64,000 nt of DNA from Xanthostigma xanthostigma (GCA_963575645.1 OY754467.1:36949108-37013107); one strand, 5' to 3'; positions 1 through 10,683 are shown, counted from the first letter of the stretch. The notes: generated by a model not told the origin, from the letters alone. A program made the numbers and translations.

Positions 1-115
1 TTATACATAAACTAACTGTTACCCGCGACTTTGTCCGCGTGGATTTTATGTTTGTATTTGAATGTATACTATTTGCAGTCAGAAATTTTAAGCTAACATT
101 TCAGAGATAAAGACG
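1..115 (+). repeat. Partial repeat of the 'CTGTTACCCGCGACTTCGTCCGCG' type, copy 1
   Basis: The segment begins with ACTAACTGTTACCCGCG and the following CGTGGATTTTATGTTTG is repeated at 1768-1890 with modest divergence. This head is common at the ends of dispersed insect retroelements. The copy is cut by the window edge or truncated, so its class cannot be set. No coding sequence is visible. Confidence 0.55.
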
Positions 116-289
116 TCCAAATGTGGCAACGGTGTTTAAACACACTTCAAATGGCCACAGAACCAAAAGTTGAACTTATTTTTTTATTTGGAGTGTCATT
201 TCCTGTTAGTATAAGCCGTGTGGATCTAAAAAGCGAGTTATTGGAAAATGTCGAAAATCGACTAAAAACAAGATTTTTCACATAGATAA

Positions 290-1433
290 ACCTTGGTTTT
301 TTTGTAATGTTTTTTTAAACTTTGGATGATCTCTCGGATCCGATTCAAATTCGGTAGGCTTATGGAAATCAACACGCTGGATTCAATTTGCGCACCCGAA
401 ATAGGGCCACCTGAAGTGCGTTTCTGGAAAGTCTGGAATACGCATCGGATGCGTTGTCCGTCAGTAAGTCGGTGTTAAAGTAGATTAGTCTCCAAGGGAA
501 ATAATTTTAAAAAAATCCTTTCTTAGTGCTCACTTACGCCATATAAGTTGAGTGCAAAATTGCTTTTAGACCCATCGGTTTAGGCTGTGTGTTGTACGGT
601 CAATCAATGTTAGAGTAAAAACCAACTAGATTAGCCCCCTTAGGGGATGAATTTTCAAAAATCATTTTTTACTACACCACCCACTCATGTACCAAATTTC
701 ATTACGCTAGACCTACCGGCTTAGGCAGTGCAACTGTTTGGGGACTTTTTTTTATTTATGGAAAAAAAAGTGTGCTTCGACCAATTAAGAAAAAGTGCAA
801 AAATTTCGATAAAACGTAAATATCAGAAATTTGCTATCCGGCAGCCAGAAACAGTTAGAGGTATTTATAACGAATAAAGCAAGACGTCAGACTATTATAT
901 TCTATTATCTAATAAATTATATTTTTAAAATTTTAACCCCTTCCACAGTCAGGGACGGACTAATCCACTTTGGCCTTTTTGAAATCTGAAAAAAAGTTGA
1001 AAAAAAATACCGAAATTAAAATATTTCTTTTTTTTGAGTGTATACAAAGAATTCCAAATTATTGGAAAAATTAGTTTTTAGTAAAAAAACATAAGAACTC
1101 ATTTTCTTTAGTTTTTAGAATAACCATATAAAAAGCAACACATTTTTATTTATTTGTTTATTATACACAGTTGTCCAACAGAAAAGTAAGCTACCTTGCT
1201 TACAAAATATCTGTTCAAAATACCTGATACTTTTGTGTTTACCTATAATTTATATTGACTGACGAATGTTTAAAGATTTTATATTGTCGAATGCTACGTA
1301 TACATTTTTGTTTATTTGTTTATTATAGAAAAGTAAATCTTGTTTCTGTTCAAAATAGACAGTTTGACCAGGTCCTTCTAAAAACCCGGCCCTACACATT
1401 TGTCTCATTTGTCTATACAGTAATCCAACCCTG
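290..1433. repeat. Left arm of a large inverted duplication
   Basis: Sequence from about 425 to 1433 is matched in reverse complement by 3786-4870, and weaker similarity joins 290-425 with 5455-5620. Matching blocks include the ATACGCATCGGATGCG segment near 440, the CCCCTTAGGGGATGAATTTT segment near 637 and the AATAAATTATATTTTTAAAA segment near 910. The arm ends inward with a hAT-like MITE copy (950-1433). About 2.3 kb separates the arms. This is either a segmental inverted duplication or the long inverted termini of a large element. Confidence 0.7.
950..1433. mobile_element. hAT-like MITE, family A, copy 1
   Basis: The ends are CAGGGACGGACTAATCC and, inverted, CAGGGTTGGATTA. Flanks TCCACAGT and CTCACAGT agree at 6 of 8 positions, as expected for an old 8-bp hAT target duplication. 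A second copy lies inverted at 3786-4367. No transposase coding is seen, so it is non-autonomous. Superfamily is inferred from the CAGGG terminus and the 8-bp flank only. Confidence 0.55.
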
Positions 1434-1592
1434 CTCACAGTATTACAATATAATTATTACACAATGGTTTTAAAATTCGTCCTTGACAAAATACAAACAA
1501 GCAGGTATAATAGGAATTATTTTAGTTAAATTAATTAAATTAGTACTCGACATTACGCAATCTTTAAAAATTCGTCAGTCAATAATTAATTA

Positions 1593-1723
1593 GGCCTAGT
1601 TTATATGAGAGGCGTTCAACGCGCGTTGGCCCAACGCGCGTTTACAGTTCTATACAACTGTATAGAAACTGTAAACGCGCGTTGGGCCAACGCGCGTTGA
1701 ACGCCTCTCATATAAACTAGGCC
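1593..1723. mobile_element. Perfectly palindromic MITE, PIF/Harbinger-like, copy 1
   Basis: The 131 bp read the same on both strands, from GGCCTAGTTTATATGAGAGG to its complement, with the core CAACGCGCGTTGG on each arm and a smaller palindrome in the centre. TTA flanks both sides (1590-1592 and 1724-1726). A 3-bp TTA/TAA duplication fits PIF/Harbinger. A divergent copy of the surrounding sequence at 1228-1298, inverted, lacks the insertion and serves as an empty site. A shorter relative lies at 9816-9890. Confidence 0.75.
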
Positions 1724-1767
1724 TTAACATAAACACAAAAGTATTAGTCGCACAGCTAAATTATAAT

Positions 1768-1890
1768 TTTATACATAAACTAGCTGTTACCTGGGACTTC
1801 GTCCGCGTTGAATTTATGTTTATAAGCTTGGTATGTTTGTATGTATACCTACTATTTGCAGTTAGAGCTTTAAAACTTAACATTTCCGTT
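1768..1890 (+). repeat. Partial repeat of the 'CTGTTACCCGCGACTTCGTCCGCG' type, copy 2
   Basis: Starts ACTAGCTGTTACCTGGGACTT and tracks the 1-115 copy through the CTATTTGCAGTTAGA block. Both copies are in the same orientation, so they are dispersed direct copies and not part of the inverted duplication around them. Confidence 0.55.
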
Positions 1891-2799
1891 TGGATATATT
1901 TTTGTTTTGTTTTGCAGAAATTTCCTAAACACCTGTCAATAATCTCAAGAGTGAAGCACAATTTTTTTCTCTATAAAAAAGTGCTCTATTAAGATCAAGG
2001 GGCCCCATTATTCTAATATGCCCAGTGCTTTCAATAGGTTAAAGACAGCCCTGCACATGATGTTGTTTAAATACAATCGGAGAAGGTCTCTTATCGTTAG
2101 TTCAGAGTTTTAACTAAGTATATTAACCCCCTTAGGAGATGAATTTTGAAAAATCCTTTTTAGTGTAGTATAATATAGGAAGAAATGATTTTTTGCTTGA
2201 AGGTCTCACATAAATAAAAACATGTTCCATACATAATTATGTTTTGACAAAAAAGGAAAATCTCACAGAAACTTTTCAAATTCGGTGTGCTTTTTGAAAT
2301 TCACACGTCAATTTCATCATGATACACCGGTTTGAAGCTTTTTCTTGAAAGGTCATCCGATAATCTTACCCTTGGCCCTTGCTCATTAAGAGCTCACCAT
2401 GCATTACTTGTATTTTCCATATGGCACACCCATTATTGGCGTCGACCGAACGGCCGTACCTAAGAGTTACTGAAGGGTGTATTTAATCTAGTGCAGATGT
2501 TGGATTGATGATAATATTGCATTTAAGATTACAATTATTATTTTAAGGGATTTAAGGAAAGAAACTTAAAGTTCACATAATAAAGACACTATTCCCACGT
2601 TAACATTTACGTTATATTGGCAGGATTTAGCTCTGTGTTCCATTTTTTTTTTTTATTTCATGTCATAAGCAGTGACGAATATCAACGTTTAATAAAGAAT
2701 CAAAAATAACTGTTTCCTTTTGCTAATAGAAACCTCTTTGCTTTTCTTGAATCGACATCAGGTGACTACGATTTGGTGTTGCAACTTTCACATCGCATG
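1891..2799. other. Interval with no recognised gene
   Basis: AT-rich sequence. Between 2100 and 2160 it holds a divergent copy of the 'CCCCCTTAGGAGATGAATTTT' unit also seen near 637 and 4640. A (T)n run lies at about 2644-2656. No open frame of note and no RNA gene are visible. Confidence 0.5.
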
Positions 2800-3299
2800 C
2801 AGTGCCGGATTAACCAATAAGCAAAGTAAGCAACTGCTTAGGGCATCACGTTTCAGGGGGCACCAAAAATCACAATTTAGAAATAGAAAAGTACCTTATC
2901 AGACTGTGTCAACATTTTTTTTTCTTTTTGTCATGTTCTCAAAAATTTAATCTACTGATAGACTTTACATAAACTTTACAAGTATAGAAGTTAAAAATAA
3001 ATAATAGTTTATTTTTGAAAATGAAAACAAAAACATTTTTTTACCTTTCAAGTTTTGTAACTATTTTCAATTAACTGTATAAAAATACCTAAGAACCGAT
3101 TTTATAGTCAAATTTTCAATGAGAGTATTTATTGTAAAATTCAATTTTTTTCCTAAAATTGTATGCTTTTTAACTTTTTTCTGTCATTTTTTTAACATGA
3201 CAGAGACGCGTAATATTAGAATTTTGTAAACTGCTGTTAGGAAAGAGGGCCAATAGGCAATAAATGCTTAGGGCATCAAGGAGTCTTAATCCGGCACTG
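2800..3299. mobile_element. hAT-like MITE with exact 8-bp TSD
   Basis: The termini CAGTGCCGGATTAA and TTAATCCGGCACTG are inverted repeats, and ATCGCATG is duplicated exactly at 2792-2799 and 3300-3307. An 8-bp duplication with CAG...CTG ends is diagnostic of the hAT superfamily. The subterminal segments 'CTTAGGGCATCA' also recur near both ends. The 500 bp are AT-rich and non-coding. Confidence 0.85.
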
Positions 3300-3785
3300 A
3301 TCGCATGCGTCAAGATAATGTCGCCTACCTTTTTAAAAATAACTTTTTGTTGCTTTATATTTTATTGTTCGTTATCAACAGTCAACACACTCAGATCATT
3401 TCCAAATAACACATACACATTCGGATCCACCATGGTGGTGATCTAAGATGGATCCACCAAATTCGTAGTCGGATGATCAGATGATCTCACTCAAATGAGT
3501 GACCACTGTTTTTCGTACTTAGTGTGTGTTCGTTGAATCGTGTAAAAATATACGAAAAAATATGGTTTTTGATCGTAAAAAGGCTTATTTCATCATTATT
3601 TGAAAAATTGTTATTCAGCCTCCAGAAGCGTTAAGGAGGTATCGATGCTTTAGAAATCATTTTATTTCATAGTCTACATTCGGCTGTAGAAGTATCAGGC
3701 AATCATGAGTCCAAATATCTATATTCTGCATTCAGCTTTAGATTATGTAATTCTCTAAAGATATTTATTATTGCATTACTGTAGG

Positions 3786-4367
3786 CAGGGCCGGATTATC
3801 GCATAGACAAATGAAATGCCTTGGGCCCGGTTTTTAGAAGGACCCGGTCAAACTGTCTATTTTGAAAAGATTTGCAAATAAGGGACTTTATTTTTCTGTT
3901 GAATAACTCTTTATAATAAACAAAATTATATTGCTTTTTATATGGTTATTCTCAAATCTAAAAGAAAATGTGACCTTAATGAAACTAATTCTTCGGGTAA
4001 TTTATAATTCTCTTATACACTCAAAAAAATAAATATTTGAATTTACTTTTTCTTGCGGGAAAGAGAAGAAAATGTCTAAAGTGCCAAAAATCTAAAGAAA
4101 ATGAGTTTTTATAAACATAAGAACTCATTTTCTTTAGATTTTAGAATAACCATATAAAAAGCAACACATTTTTATTTATTTGTTTATTATTAAACAAAGT
4201 TGTCCAACAGAAAAGTAAGCTATCTTGTTTACAAATCTGTTCAAAATACCTGATAATTTGGAATTCTTTTTATAGGTACACTCAAAAAAAAAAGAAATAT
4301 TTGAATTTATTTCTTTTCCAACTTTTTTCAGATTTCAAAAAGGCCAAAGTAGATTAGTCCGTCCCTG
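3786..4367. mobile_element. hAT-like MITE, family A, copy 2
   Basis: Ends CAGGGCCGGATTATCG and GATTAGTCCGTCCCTG. Flanks ACTGTAGG and ACTGTGGA agree at 6 of 8. It is longer than copy 1 and has its own internal inverted stretches (the AAAGAAAATGAGTTTTTATAA hairpin near 4092-4132). Non-coding. Confidence 0.55.
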
Positions 4368-4870
4368 ACTGTGGAAGGGGTTAAAATTTTAAAAATATAA
4401 TTTATTAGATAATAGTCTGACGTCGTGCTTTATTCGCTATAAATACCTCTTAACTGTTTCTGGGTGCCGGATAGCAAATTTCTGATATTTACGTTTTATC
4501 AATAATATTGCTGCACTTTTGCACTTTTTCTTAATAAAAAAAGTCCCCTAAAGCTTTTAGATCTAGCGCAATGAAATTTGGTACATGAGTTCCTTATATA
4601 ACGTGGGTGGTGTAGTAAAAAATGATTTTTGAAAATCCATCCCCTCTAAGGGGGTTAATCTAGTTGGTTAAAACTCTAATATTGATTGACCGTACAGCCT
4701 AAGCCGGTGAGTCTAAAAGCATTCAATTTTGCACACAACTCTCTTATATGGCGTAAGTGAGCACTAAGAAAGTATTTTTGAAAACTCATTCCCTTGGGGG
4801 ATAATCTATTTTAGCACTGACTTACTGACGGACAACGTATCCGATGCGTATTCCAGACTTTCCAATCAAA
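3786..4870. repeat. Right arm of the large inverted duplication
   Basis: Reverse complement of about 425-1433 with divergence. It opens with the second hAT-like MITE A copy (3786-4367) and continues through the TAATTTATTAGATAATA block to ACGTATCCGATGCGTATTCC near 4836. The outer part contains three head-to-tail divergent units, described separately. Confidence 0.7.
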
Positions 4871-5010
4871 ACTCTAACACTGGACTGACGTACAACGTAC
4901 AGCCTAGACCGGTGGATCTAGAAGCTTGAAATTTTGCACAGGTCTTCCTTATATTATAACGTAGGTGTGTACTGAGAAAGTATTTTTGAAAATTCATCCC
5001 TAAAAAAACA
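4550..5010. repeat. Tandem array of about 170-bp divergent units
   Basis: Three units share the order 'CCTAAGCCGGTGAGTCTA', a run reading like 'TTGAAATTTTGCACA', 'AAAGTATTTTTGAAAA' and 'TCCCCTAAGGGGGTTAATCTA'. They begin near 4550, 4695 and 4900. The left arm (about 450-720) carries the complementary units. Similar arrays are often 3' parts of old retroelements, but no coding link is visible here. Confidence 0.5.
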
Positions 5011-5723
5011 TTTATGGTGTTTTATAGTAGTACTGCAATACGGCGGAGCAGAAGGAGGCTGCACTACTGTTGACGCTTTCGTGTTTCATGTCGCGGGTAG
5101 CGGCTAGTTAGAGATAACATTTTTTTTACCTAGTAACTTCTTTTCGTTAACGACCCAAGTTTTCGAGCGTCTATAATCTATTTACTTTTATATCGTTGAT
5201 TTGCAATATACATATTGTGTTATTAATTATTCATCCATTTATGTATTTATTATTGCTGCAGACTTCTACAGACGTCAATAATACAAGTTGTCGAGCGTGT
5301 GTAATCTACAGTTTATCTCAATGCGATTCTGTGAGCATTCGAAGAGTATTTGAAAATCAAATAACATTTAAACGTCTCTATCTCCAAAACTGTAAATGAT
5401 ACGAGTCTGAGGATTTTGCATTCAGTGTGTCGTTTCAGAACTACTGATTTTGAAATGATCCGACACGTATTCCAGGCTTCCAGAAAAGAGTTTCAAGCAG
5501 GTTCCATCTTCGAAACGGTAAGTTATACAGCGTAACGAATGGACTTGGTGACTTCAGCGTGTCATTTTTTTTATAAGCCTATCGAATTTGAGTCGGACCT
5601 GAGAGATTTTCCAAAATTGCCCAAAAAAGTGGACAAAGAGAGTGGCAATAAGACAGGTAGAAAACCGTTTGGTTGCTATATTTTGATTTAGTAAGTCAGA
5701 TAAATTCTTACAATTTGTCATTT
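4871..5723. other. Interval with no recognised gene
   Basis: Contains a stretch (5455-5620) that is the diverged inverted match of 290-460 and is also related to segments near 9010-9150 and 10000-10150 ('GACACGCTGAATTTAACGA'). This suggests an old dispersed repeat. The small reading frame at 5196-5399 has no recognisable domain. Confidence 0.45.
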
Positions 5724-6075
5724 TAGGAGTAAGGCATCAGAGACACGAAGAGGTATTTATCGTTTATATTTGAAAAATAATTTCTACGGATAAATTCTTA
5801 AAAATTGATATATTAGGAGTAGGACACCATAGACATGAAGAGGTATTTTTACTTGTTAAATTTGAAAAATACAAAGTGTTGTTACGAACATCAAATTTCT
5901 TAAAATTTGTAATTTTAGGACTAGGGCACCATAGTCTCGAAGAGGTATTTATACTCGTTTACTTTGAAAAATATTTTGTTGGTTTACAGACTAAATACTT
6001 AAAATTTGACGTTTTAAGAGTAAGGAACCATAGACACGAAGAGGAATTAATACTGTTTACAATTGAGAAAAAATT
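5724..6075 (+). repeat. Minisatellite, four units of about 89-102 bp
   Basis: Units start near 5724, 5813, 5915 and 6014, each with 'TTAGGAGTAGGGCACCATAG', then 'ACACGAAGAGGTATTTATAC', then 'TTTGAAAAATA' and 'AAATTCTTAAAATTTG'. Unit lengths differ through small indels. An open frame across units 3-4 is a by-product of the repeat, not a gene. Confidence 0.75.
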
Positions 6076-6329
6076 GTTTTAGTTGATATTTGTTTATTTT
6101 TTCACAATACTTTTACATTGAAATAAAAATTTTGTTTATTATTTATTTATTTACAATCAAAATCTTTGATTAACGTCTAAGTAGAACTCTTCAAATAAAT
6201 AAAATTTTTAGCCAATTTTTTCAGACTTTTCAATAAATAAAATTTTTCCGACTATAGGTATTATATTGACAAAAATTATATTTTTTTTATAATTTATATA
6301 CAAAATGTCTGGATATTACAATATTATTA

Positions 6330-6720
6330 AAGGTTTACTTCGCATACTTCCAGTCATTAATAAATTTCGGCATAGTATTTTGGGGGAACTTGGCCTCTGT
6401 AAAAAAAATATTAATTTTACAAAAAAAGTGTATCCGTATTATGACAGGTCTGGGCTCTAGGGAGAGCTGCCATCAACATTTTATAGAATTTGGAATTCTA
6501 TATAGATTAGAATGTGCAGTCTTTGTTCACAATAACATCAATCTATTTGACAACTTACTATAATCACAAATATACCTACCACCCGTCATAAAGAAAAGTT
6601 AAAACCTAAGGCCTTTTCACTTACAGTTGTGCAAAAAGGGCTTAGAATAATGCCATGATACGGATATACAATAAAACACCTGAAGAAATAAAAAACTTTC
6701 TTAAAAAAAATTTAGTTTCA
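6330..6720 (+). pseudogene. Non-LTR retrotransposon reverse transcriptase, C-terminal remnant
   Basis: From about 6336 the frame reads YFAYFQSLINFGIVFWGN, then ILILQKKCIRIM and GSRESCHQHFIEFGIL. This is the conserved region after the RT palm in jockey/CR1-group LINEs (a 'YGIxxWGN ... LQKrxxRIi ... SRxSC ... fGIL' pattern). A stop occurs at 6561-6563. Coding similarity then resumes in other frames: THRHKEKLKPKAF-like sequence to about 6650, then a frame with IRIYNKTPEEIKNFL, the usual 'YNKLP..ik' tail. The fragment is about 120 residues with at least two frame breaks and no catalytic FADD box. It is dead, and it was duplicated in tandem afterwards. Confidence 0.8.
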
Positions 6721-6948
6721 TAATCCAGCATTCAAATTACTTAGTTTAAAATGATTTTTAAAATGTTAAAACCTAGAAAAGTTAAAACCTAAGTCCTTTT
6801 CACTTACAGTTGTGCAAAAAGGGCTTAGAATCATGCCATGATACGGATATACAATAAAACACCTGAAGAAATAAAAAACTTCCTTAAAAAAATTTAGTTT
6901 CATAATCCAGCATTCAAATTACTTAGTTTAAAATGATTTTTAAAATGT
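6597..6948 (+). repeat. Tandem duplication, 183-bp offset, of the LINE remnant
   Basis: 6597-6779 is repeated at 6780-6948 with few changes (AAAACCTAAGGCC against AAAACCTAAGTCC). Both copies include the 'YNKTPEEIKNF' coding remnant. The duplication is much younger than the decay of the LINE, since the copies share the same frame breaks. Confidence 0.85.
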
Positions 6949-6990
6949 TATTATTATTATTATTGTTGTTATTATTATTATTATTATATA
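6945..6990. repeat. (TTA)n microsatellite
   Basis: Run of TTA/TTG triplets that ends the second copy of the duplication and passes into TATAATATAAATAA. Confidence 0.9.
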
Positions 6991-7315
6991 ATATAAATAA
7001 TATAAAAAAGAAAAAAATATAAAATAATATTTTTTTTAAATGTAGGCGTATCAACTTGACGTATGAAGTTCCAACAATGGGAGTCGTACAGTCACTGGAT
7101 GTAGGATTCAAATACGATCAAAGCATCTGTAATAAAAAAGAAAACGTTATTTTTCATGATTATGCACAAAATTCGCATTCATATAGGTTTAAATATTTTA
7201 TAAATAGGAAACGCTTGACAACTAAGGTCATTAGGTTTTAATCGAAATGTAATTGGCGTAGGCAAGAGCCGGATATTGGACATTTTTGGTTGACCAGCCC
7301 TCCTATTAAACCAAT

Positions 7316-7814
7316 AGGTCATATGCATGATTTTTTTTATATTTTTAATAGATTATTTAGTCAACCATAATACGGAAAAAATTGATAATCATTTAAAAAT
7401 GTAATATTATCATAAGAAAAAAAATATTAAATTTCACATTCAAAAATAGACAGTTTAAACAATCGGCCATGTTCGCGGGCTTATGTGACGTCATGATATA
7501 CGATGCATGCCAACCTTGATGTCAAATTGTCAATGTTCTAAATGAAGTTTTATTGTTGTTTTCTCTAAATACTGACATAATCTTACTGTGAGACGACACA
7601 GTCGTCATGAAAACTGTTGTTGATATATTATACTCTGACGTCACGATGCGTTTTGAAAATTCGAAAATAGCGCTTATTTTCTACATTTCTTTTTTATTAT
7701 TTGTATTTTTTTCAGTGATTAGATTAATAAAATAACCATTACGTTATGATCAAGAACTAAAATATATTTCGAAATAAAAATTTTAACCAATTTGGAGTTT
7801 TATGCATATGACCT
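7316..7814. mobile_element. MITE family M, copy 1
   Basis: The ends are AGGTCATATGCATGA and TTATGCATATGACCT, flanked by AT on each side (7314-7315, 7815-7816). A 498-bp sister with the same ends and AT flanks lies at 51275-51772. The two agree closely over the interior, including GACGTCA and TGACGTCAC motifs. No coding capacity. The superfamily is not clear: a 2-bp AT flank is close to, but not, the TA of Tc1/mariner. Confidence 0.8.
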
Positions 7815-7968
7815 ATTGCGCCGATTACAATTACAGTTTTCTGTTTCAAATTTTGAAATTTCTTAAATTTTAGTTTTAAATAAAACAAAGTTATAAAAGA
7901 TATTGAAAAACGAAATTTATAAAATCCAATAGAAAATGAAATTGCATATATGTATTATGATTAAGTCA

Positions 7969-8041
7969 CCGAGCAGTGTAGCGTAGTGGTGAGAGCACTA
8001 AATTCGCATTCGGGAGGTACTGGGCTCGAATCCCGGACATT
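7969..8041 (+). repeat. tRNA-derived SINE head
   Basis: Contains a Pol III box A-like TAGCGTAGTGGTGAGAGC and a box B-like GGGCTCGAATCCC at tRNA spacing. It matches the head of the SINE at 59709, but the SINE body is missing after the head. A 5' fragment, unlikely to be a working tRNA. Confidence 0.6.
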
Positions 8042-8322
8042 AAACGCACTATTATTATTAATTAATATATTATGATTAAGTTAATGCCGCTATCGGTATA
8101 TACTTACATAGATAAAGATCTTTGACAAGAGTTGAACAGACGGTTTCAAAATTGTTGGCGTTCATCGACTTCTTTTTAGATGACATATACATATTCAGCG
8201 TTGAATCTGCAACAATCAAATGTTTATATGAGATAACCGTGTTTGATACATTTCAATACTGTCAGGGTAAAAAAAAAATTCAAATGAACATATTATCCAG
8301 GTCATAGGACACAAAGAAGAGT

Positions 8323-8890
8323 CAGGCCCGGATCTAGGATGGGGGCAAACCGGGGCACCCGCCCAAGGTGTCAGTTTCAGGGAGCGCCAAAATTATAATA
8401 TAATATCGTTGAAAACCACACCCAATCTGTCCTTTTTCCGATTTACTCAATCTGCTTGTTTTCTGACGGTTTCCCGTTCACGAAAAATGCAATCCATTAT
8501 AATATATTTGTGAGTTTTTTTAAGTAATTTATTAACGCTGGAGAGAAGGGACGCCATTATCATTGGCGTAGCAAGAGGGGGGGCAGGTGGGCCTGGCCCA
8601 CCTCAGAATATTAATTGTTCACGTAAAAATAACAAGAAAAATCTACAATATTCTACATATTTTATTTAATTTATTTCTACATATGTACTTTCTTTGCCGT
8701 GAAATTTCTCTAGACACTCGTGTTGATCGATTTCGCTTCTATGAACAGTTTTCAAATTAGGTGAAAGTGGCAGCTGGTAATGGTAGGTAGAGTAGAAAAT
8801 TTGGTCCCCCCCTAGGATAAAATCGTTGCTACGCCTATGGCCATCATCAAGTTTCTGCCCCGGTTCGAAAAAATCGTAGATCCGGGACTG
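8323..8890. mobile_element. hAT-like element, outer of a nested pair
   Basis: Termini CAGGCCCGGATCTA and TAGATCCGGGACTG are inverted, with paired GGGGCA/TGCCCC just inside. Flanks AGAAGAGT and AGAAGTTA share only the first five bases, so the TSD is old or eroded. It is interrupted by a second element at 8561-8839. Confidence 0.6.
8561..8839. mobile_element. hAT-like MITE nested in 8323-8890
   Basis: Termini CATTGGCGTAGCAA and TTGCTACGCCTATG are near-perfect inverted repeats. Flanking GCCATTAT (8553-8560) and GCCATCAT (8840-8847) match at 7 of 8, a hAT-style target duplication. The interior has no recognisable domain. Confidence 0.65.
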
Positions 8891-9119
8891 AGAAGTTACT
8901 AGTACTATTAATAAATATAAGTACAAAACTGTATAAAAAACAACTTTTATTAAGTTGAAATGAAGAAAATGACAAATAAAATCATTTTATTATTGTTAAC
9001 CTGGCCAAATTTTCGATATTATGACACGCTGAATTCAACGAACCCATCCGTTGCGCTGTATCGCTCACCGTTTCGAATGTAGGCCTGTTCCAACATTTTT
9101 TCTGGAAACTCTGGAATAC

Positions 9120-9815
9120 GTATCGGAAACTTTCCAAATCCAGTATAAATGACATTCTAAACTCAGTCAATAAGTATACACTCGTAGATCTGTACTTATT
9201 ATCGTTGCAAAGATAAGTTACAAATAGGTAATAGATTTTTTATTATTTAATAATCATGATCACTCAATTGTATATATAGAAAAGAAACGAAACGGTTGAT
9301 TTATGAGTCAAATTTTTTTTATTGTAGGAAGACTACGTTTCGACACCTGTTTTGGTGTCTTCCTCAGGTCTTTAATTTTTTATTATACCATCCTTGAAAT
9401 TTGAACGTGAACGGGTTTCATAAGCTCAACAAAACAATTTACACCAGCGACGATAGACGGAATTCTTTAAAAGCTATTAGTTCAGGCTTTTCTGCGCGTC
9501 AGTCGGTTCTCAGAGACATGTCCTGAATGCAATACACTGTACATTATACAATTATTATATAATTTTACAAAGTACATATTTTATTAGGAATTGTCGAAAA
9601 CGACAGCAGCACAGAGAAGTTCGAATTAAGGGCAAAATTTGAAGTACTTCCTGGATTCTTTTTAAATTTGGTACACTGATCGAAAAATACATTCTAAATG
9701 CAATGTGCACCCAGAGATAGTCGGTCAAAACATTCTTTGGATTTTTTTAATCTTTTAAAAGGACATTGATAGTAAACTTGAACATGTTTTTGGAGTTAAT
9801 TTTCTACCAGCCTAA
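9120..9815. other. Interval with old repeat fragments
   Basis: Holds a stretch (9000-9150) related to 10000-10150 and 290-460. At 9325-9366, on the minus strand, there is a short structured motif (CTGAGGA, a stem ACACC/GGTGT, then GAAACGT) like those at 28545-28600 and 35430-35470. No gene is recognised. Confidence 0.4.
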
Positions 9816-9890
9816 GGCCTAGCACACATGAAGAGCGTTCAACGCGCGTTGGCCCAACGCGCGTTGAACGCTCTTCATGTGTGCTAGGCC
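9816..9890. mobile_element. Perfectly palindromic MITE, PIF/Harbinger-like, copy 2
   Basis: The 75 bp form an exact palindrome around one unpaired centre base. They start GGCCTAGCACACATGAAG and share the core GCGTTCAACGCGCGTTGG with the 1593-1723 element. TAA flanks both sides (9813-9815, 9891-9893). The outer arms differ from copy 1 while the core is the same. Confidence 0.75.
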
Positions 9891-10193
9891 TAAGAGTTAA
9901 GACTATCAAAGCCGATGGGAAAAGAAAAAAATCTTTTTGAATTTGGGCGAAATCGAATTTTTTTTCGTTGTGCCTTAGTGTTTTTGGATAACTTTAGAAA
10001 ATCACTCGTATCCCTTTCAAATTCGATATGCTTCAATTGAGAATGACACGCTGAATTTAACGAGCCCACCCGTTGCGTTGGAAGATGGTGGCGTTCTAAG
10101 TTTTTCTGAAAATCTGGAAAATGTGTCGGGTATTTTTCAAGTTCGGTACACTAACAGAAACCACATTCTAAATCAAATGACCATACCCGGAGG

Positions 10194-10683
10194 TAGGGTT
10201 ACCAGATTGGCGGGACTTGGCTGGATTGTCCACCAATTTTACACGTTGTCCAGTGTCCCGGTTTTAGGCAAAACGTCCAGCTAAAAATAAAAAACATGCA
10301 CCGCCAGAGCTAATAATACGATTAAACTTTGAAGAAAACTGTAGGTACTAATTTTAAGTCTTTTCTAAATACAGACAAAGGTTCTGAAATGATAAAGGCG
10401 GCTAAGGTAAATATACTAAATATATGTGGCAAAAAAGTGACTTGAAAGGTACCACTGATTGTTAGATTAAGTTACCTCTGTTTTTGTACCAATTTCAGCT
10501 GTTCAGCTCAATAGTTCATATTTTCGTTTTTCTTATATAACAATAATACCTATAAGTAAGTACATATTACTTAATTATATGTCGTGTTTCGGTTGATTAA
10601 TGCACATTTTTATTTTGCCCAGCCTAAAATCCTTTGGTCAGAATATTGTCCAGAAATTTTGATTTCTCAATCTGGCAATCCTA
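10194..10683. mobile_element. hAT-like MITE ('GGTTACCAGAT' ends)
   Basis: Termini TAGGGTTACCAGATTGG and CAATCTGGCAATCCTA. Flanks CCCGGAGG (10186-10193) and CCCGAAGG (10684-10691) match at 7 of 8. The ends resemble those of the elements at 20847 and 31154 (a 'GTTGCCAG' type), so the three may be distant relatives. Non-coding. Confidence 0.7.

Noticed and set aside
5724-6075. A CRISPR array
   Set aside because: Units are about 100 bp, degenerate along the whole length and without unique spacers, and the organism is a eukaryote. It is a minisatellite.
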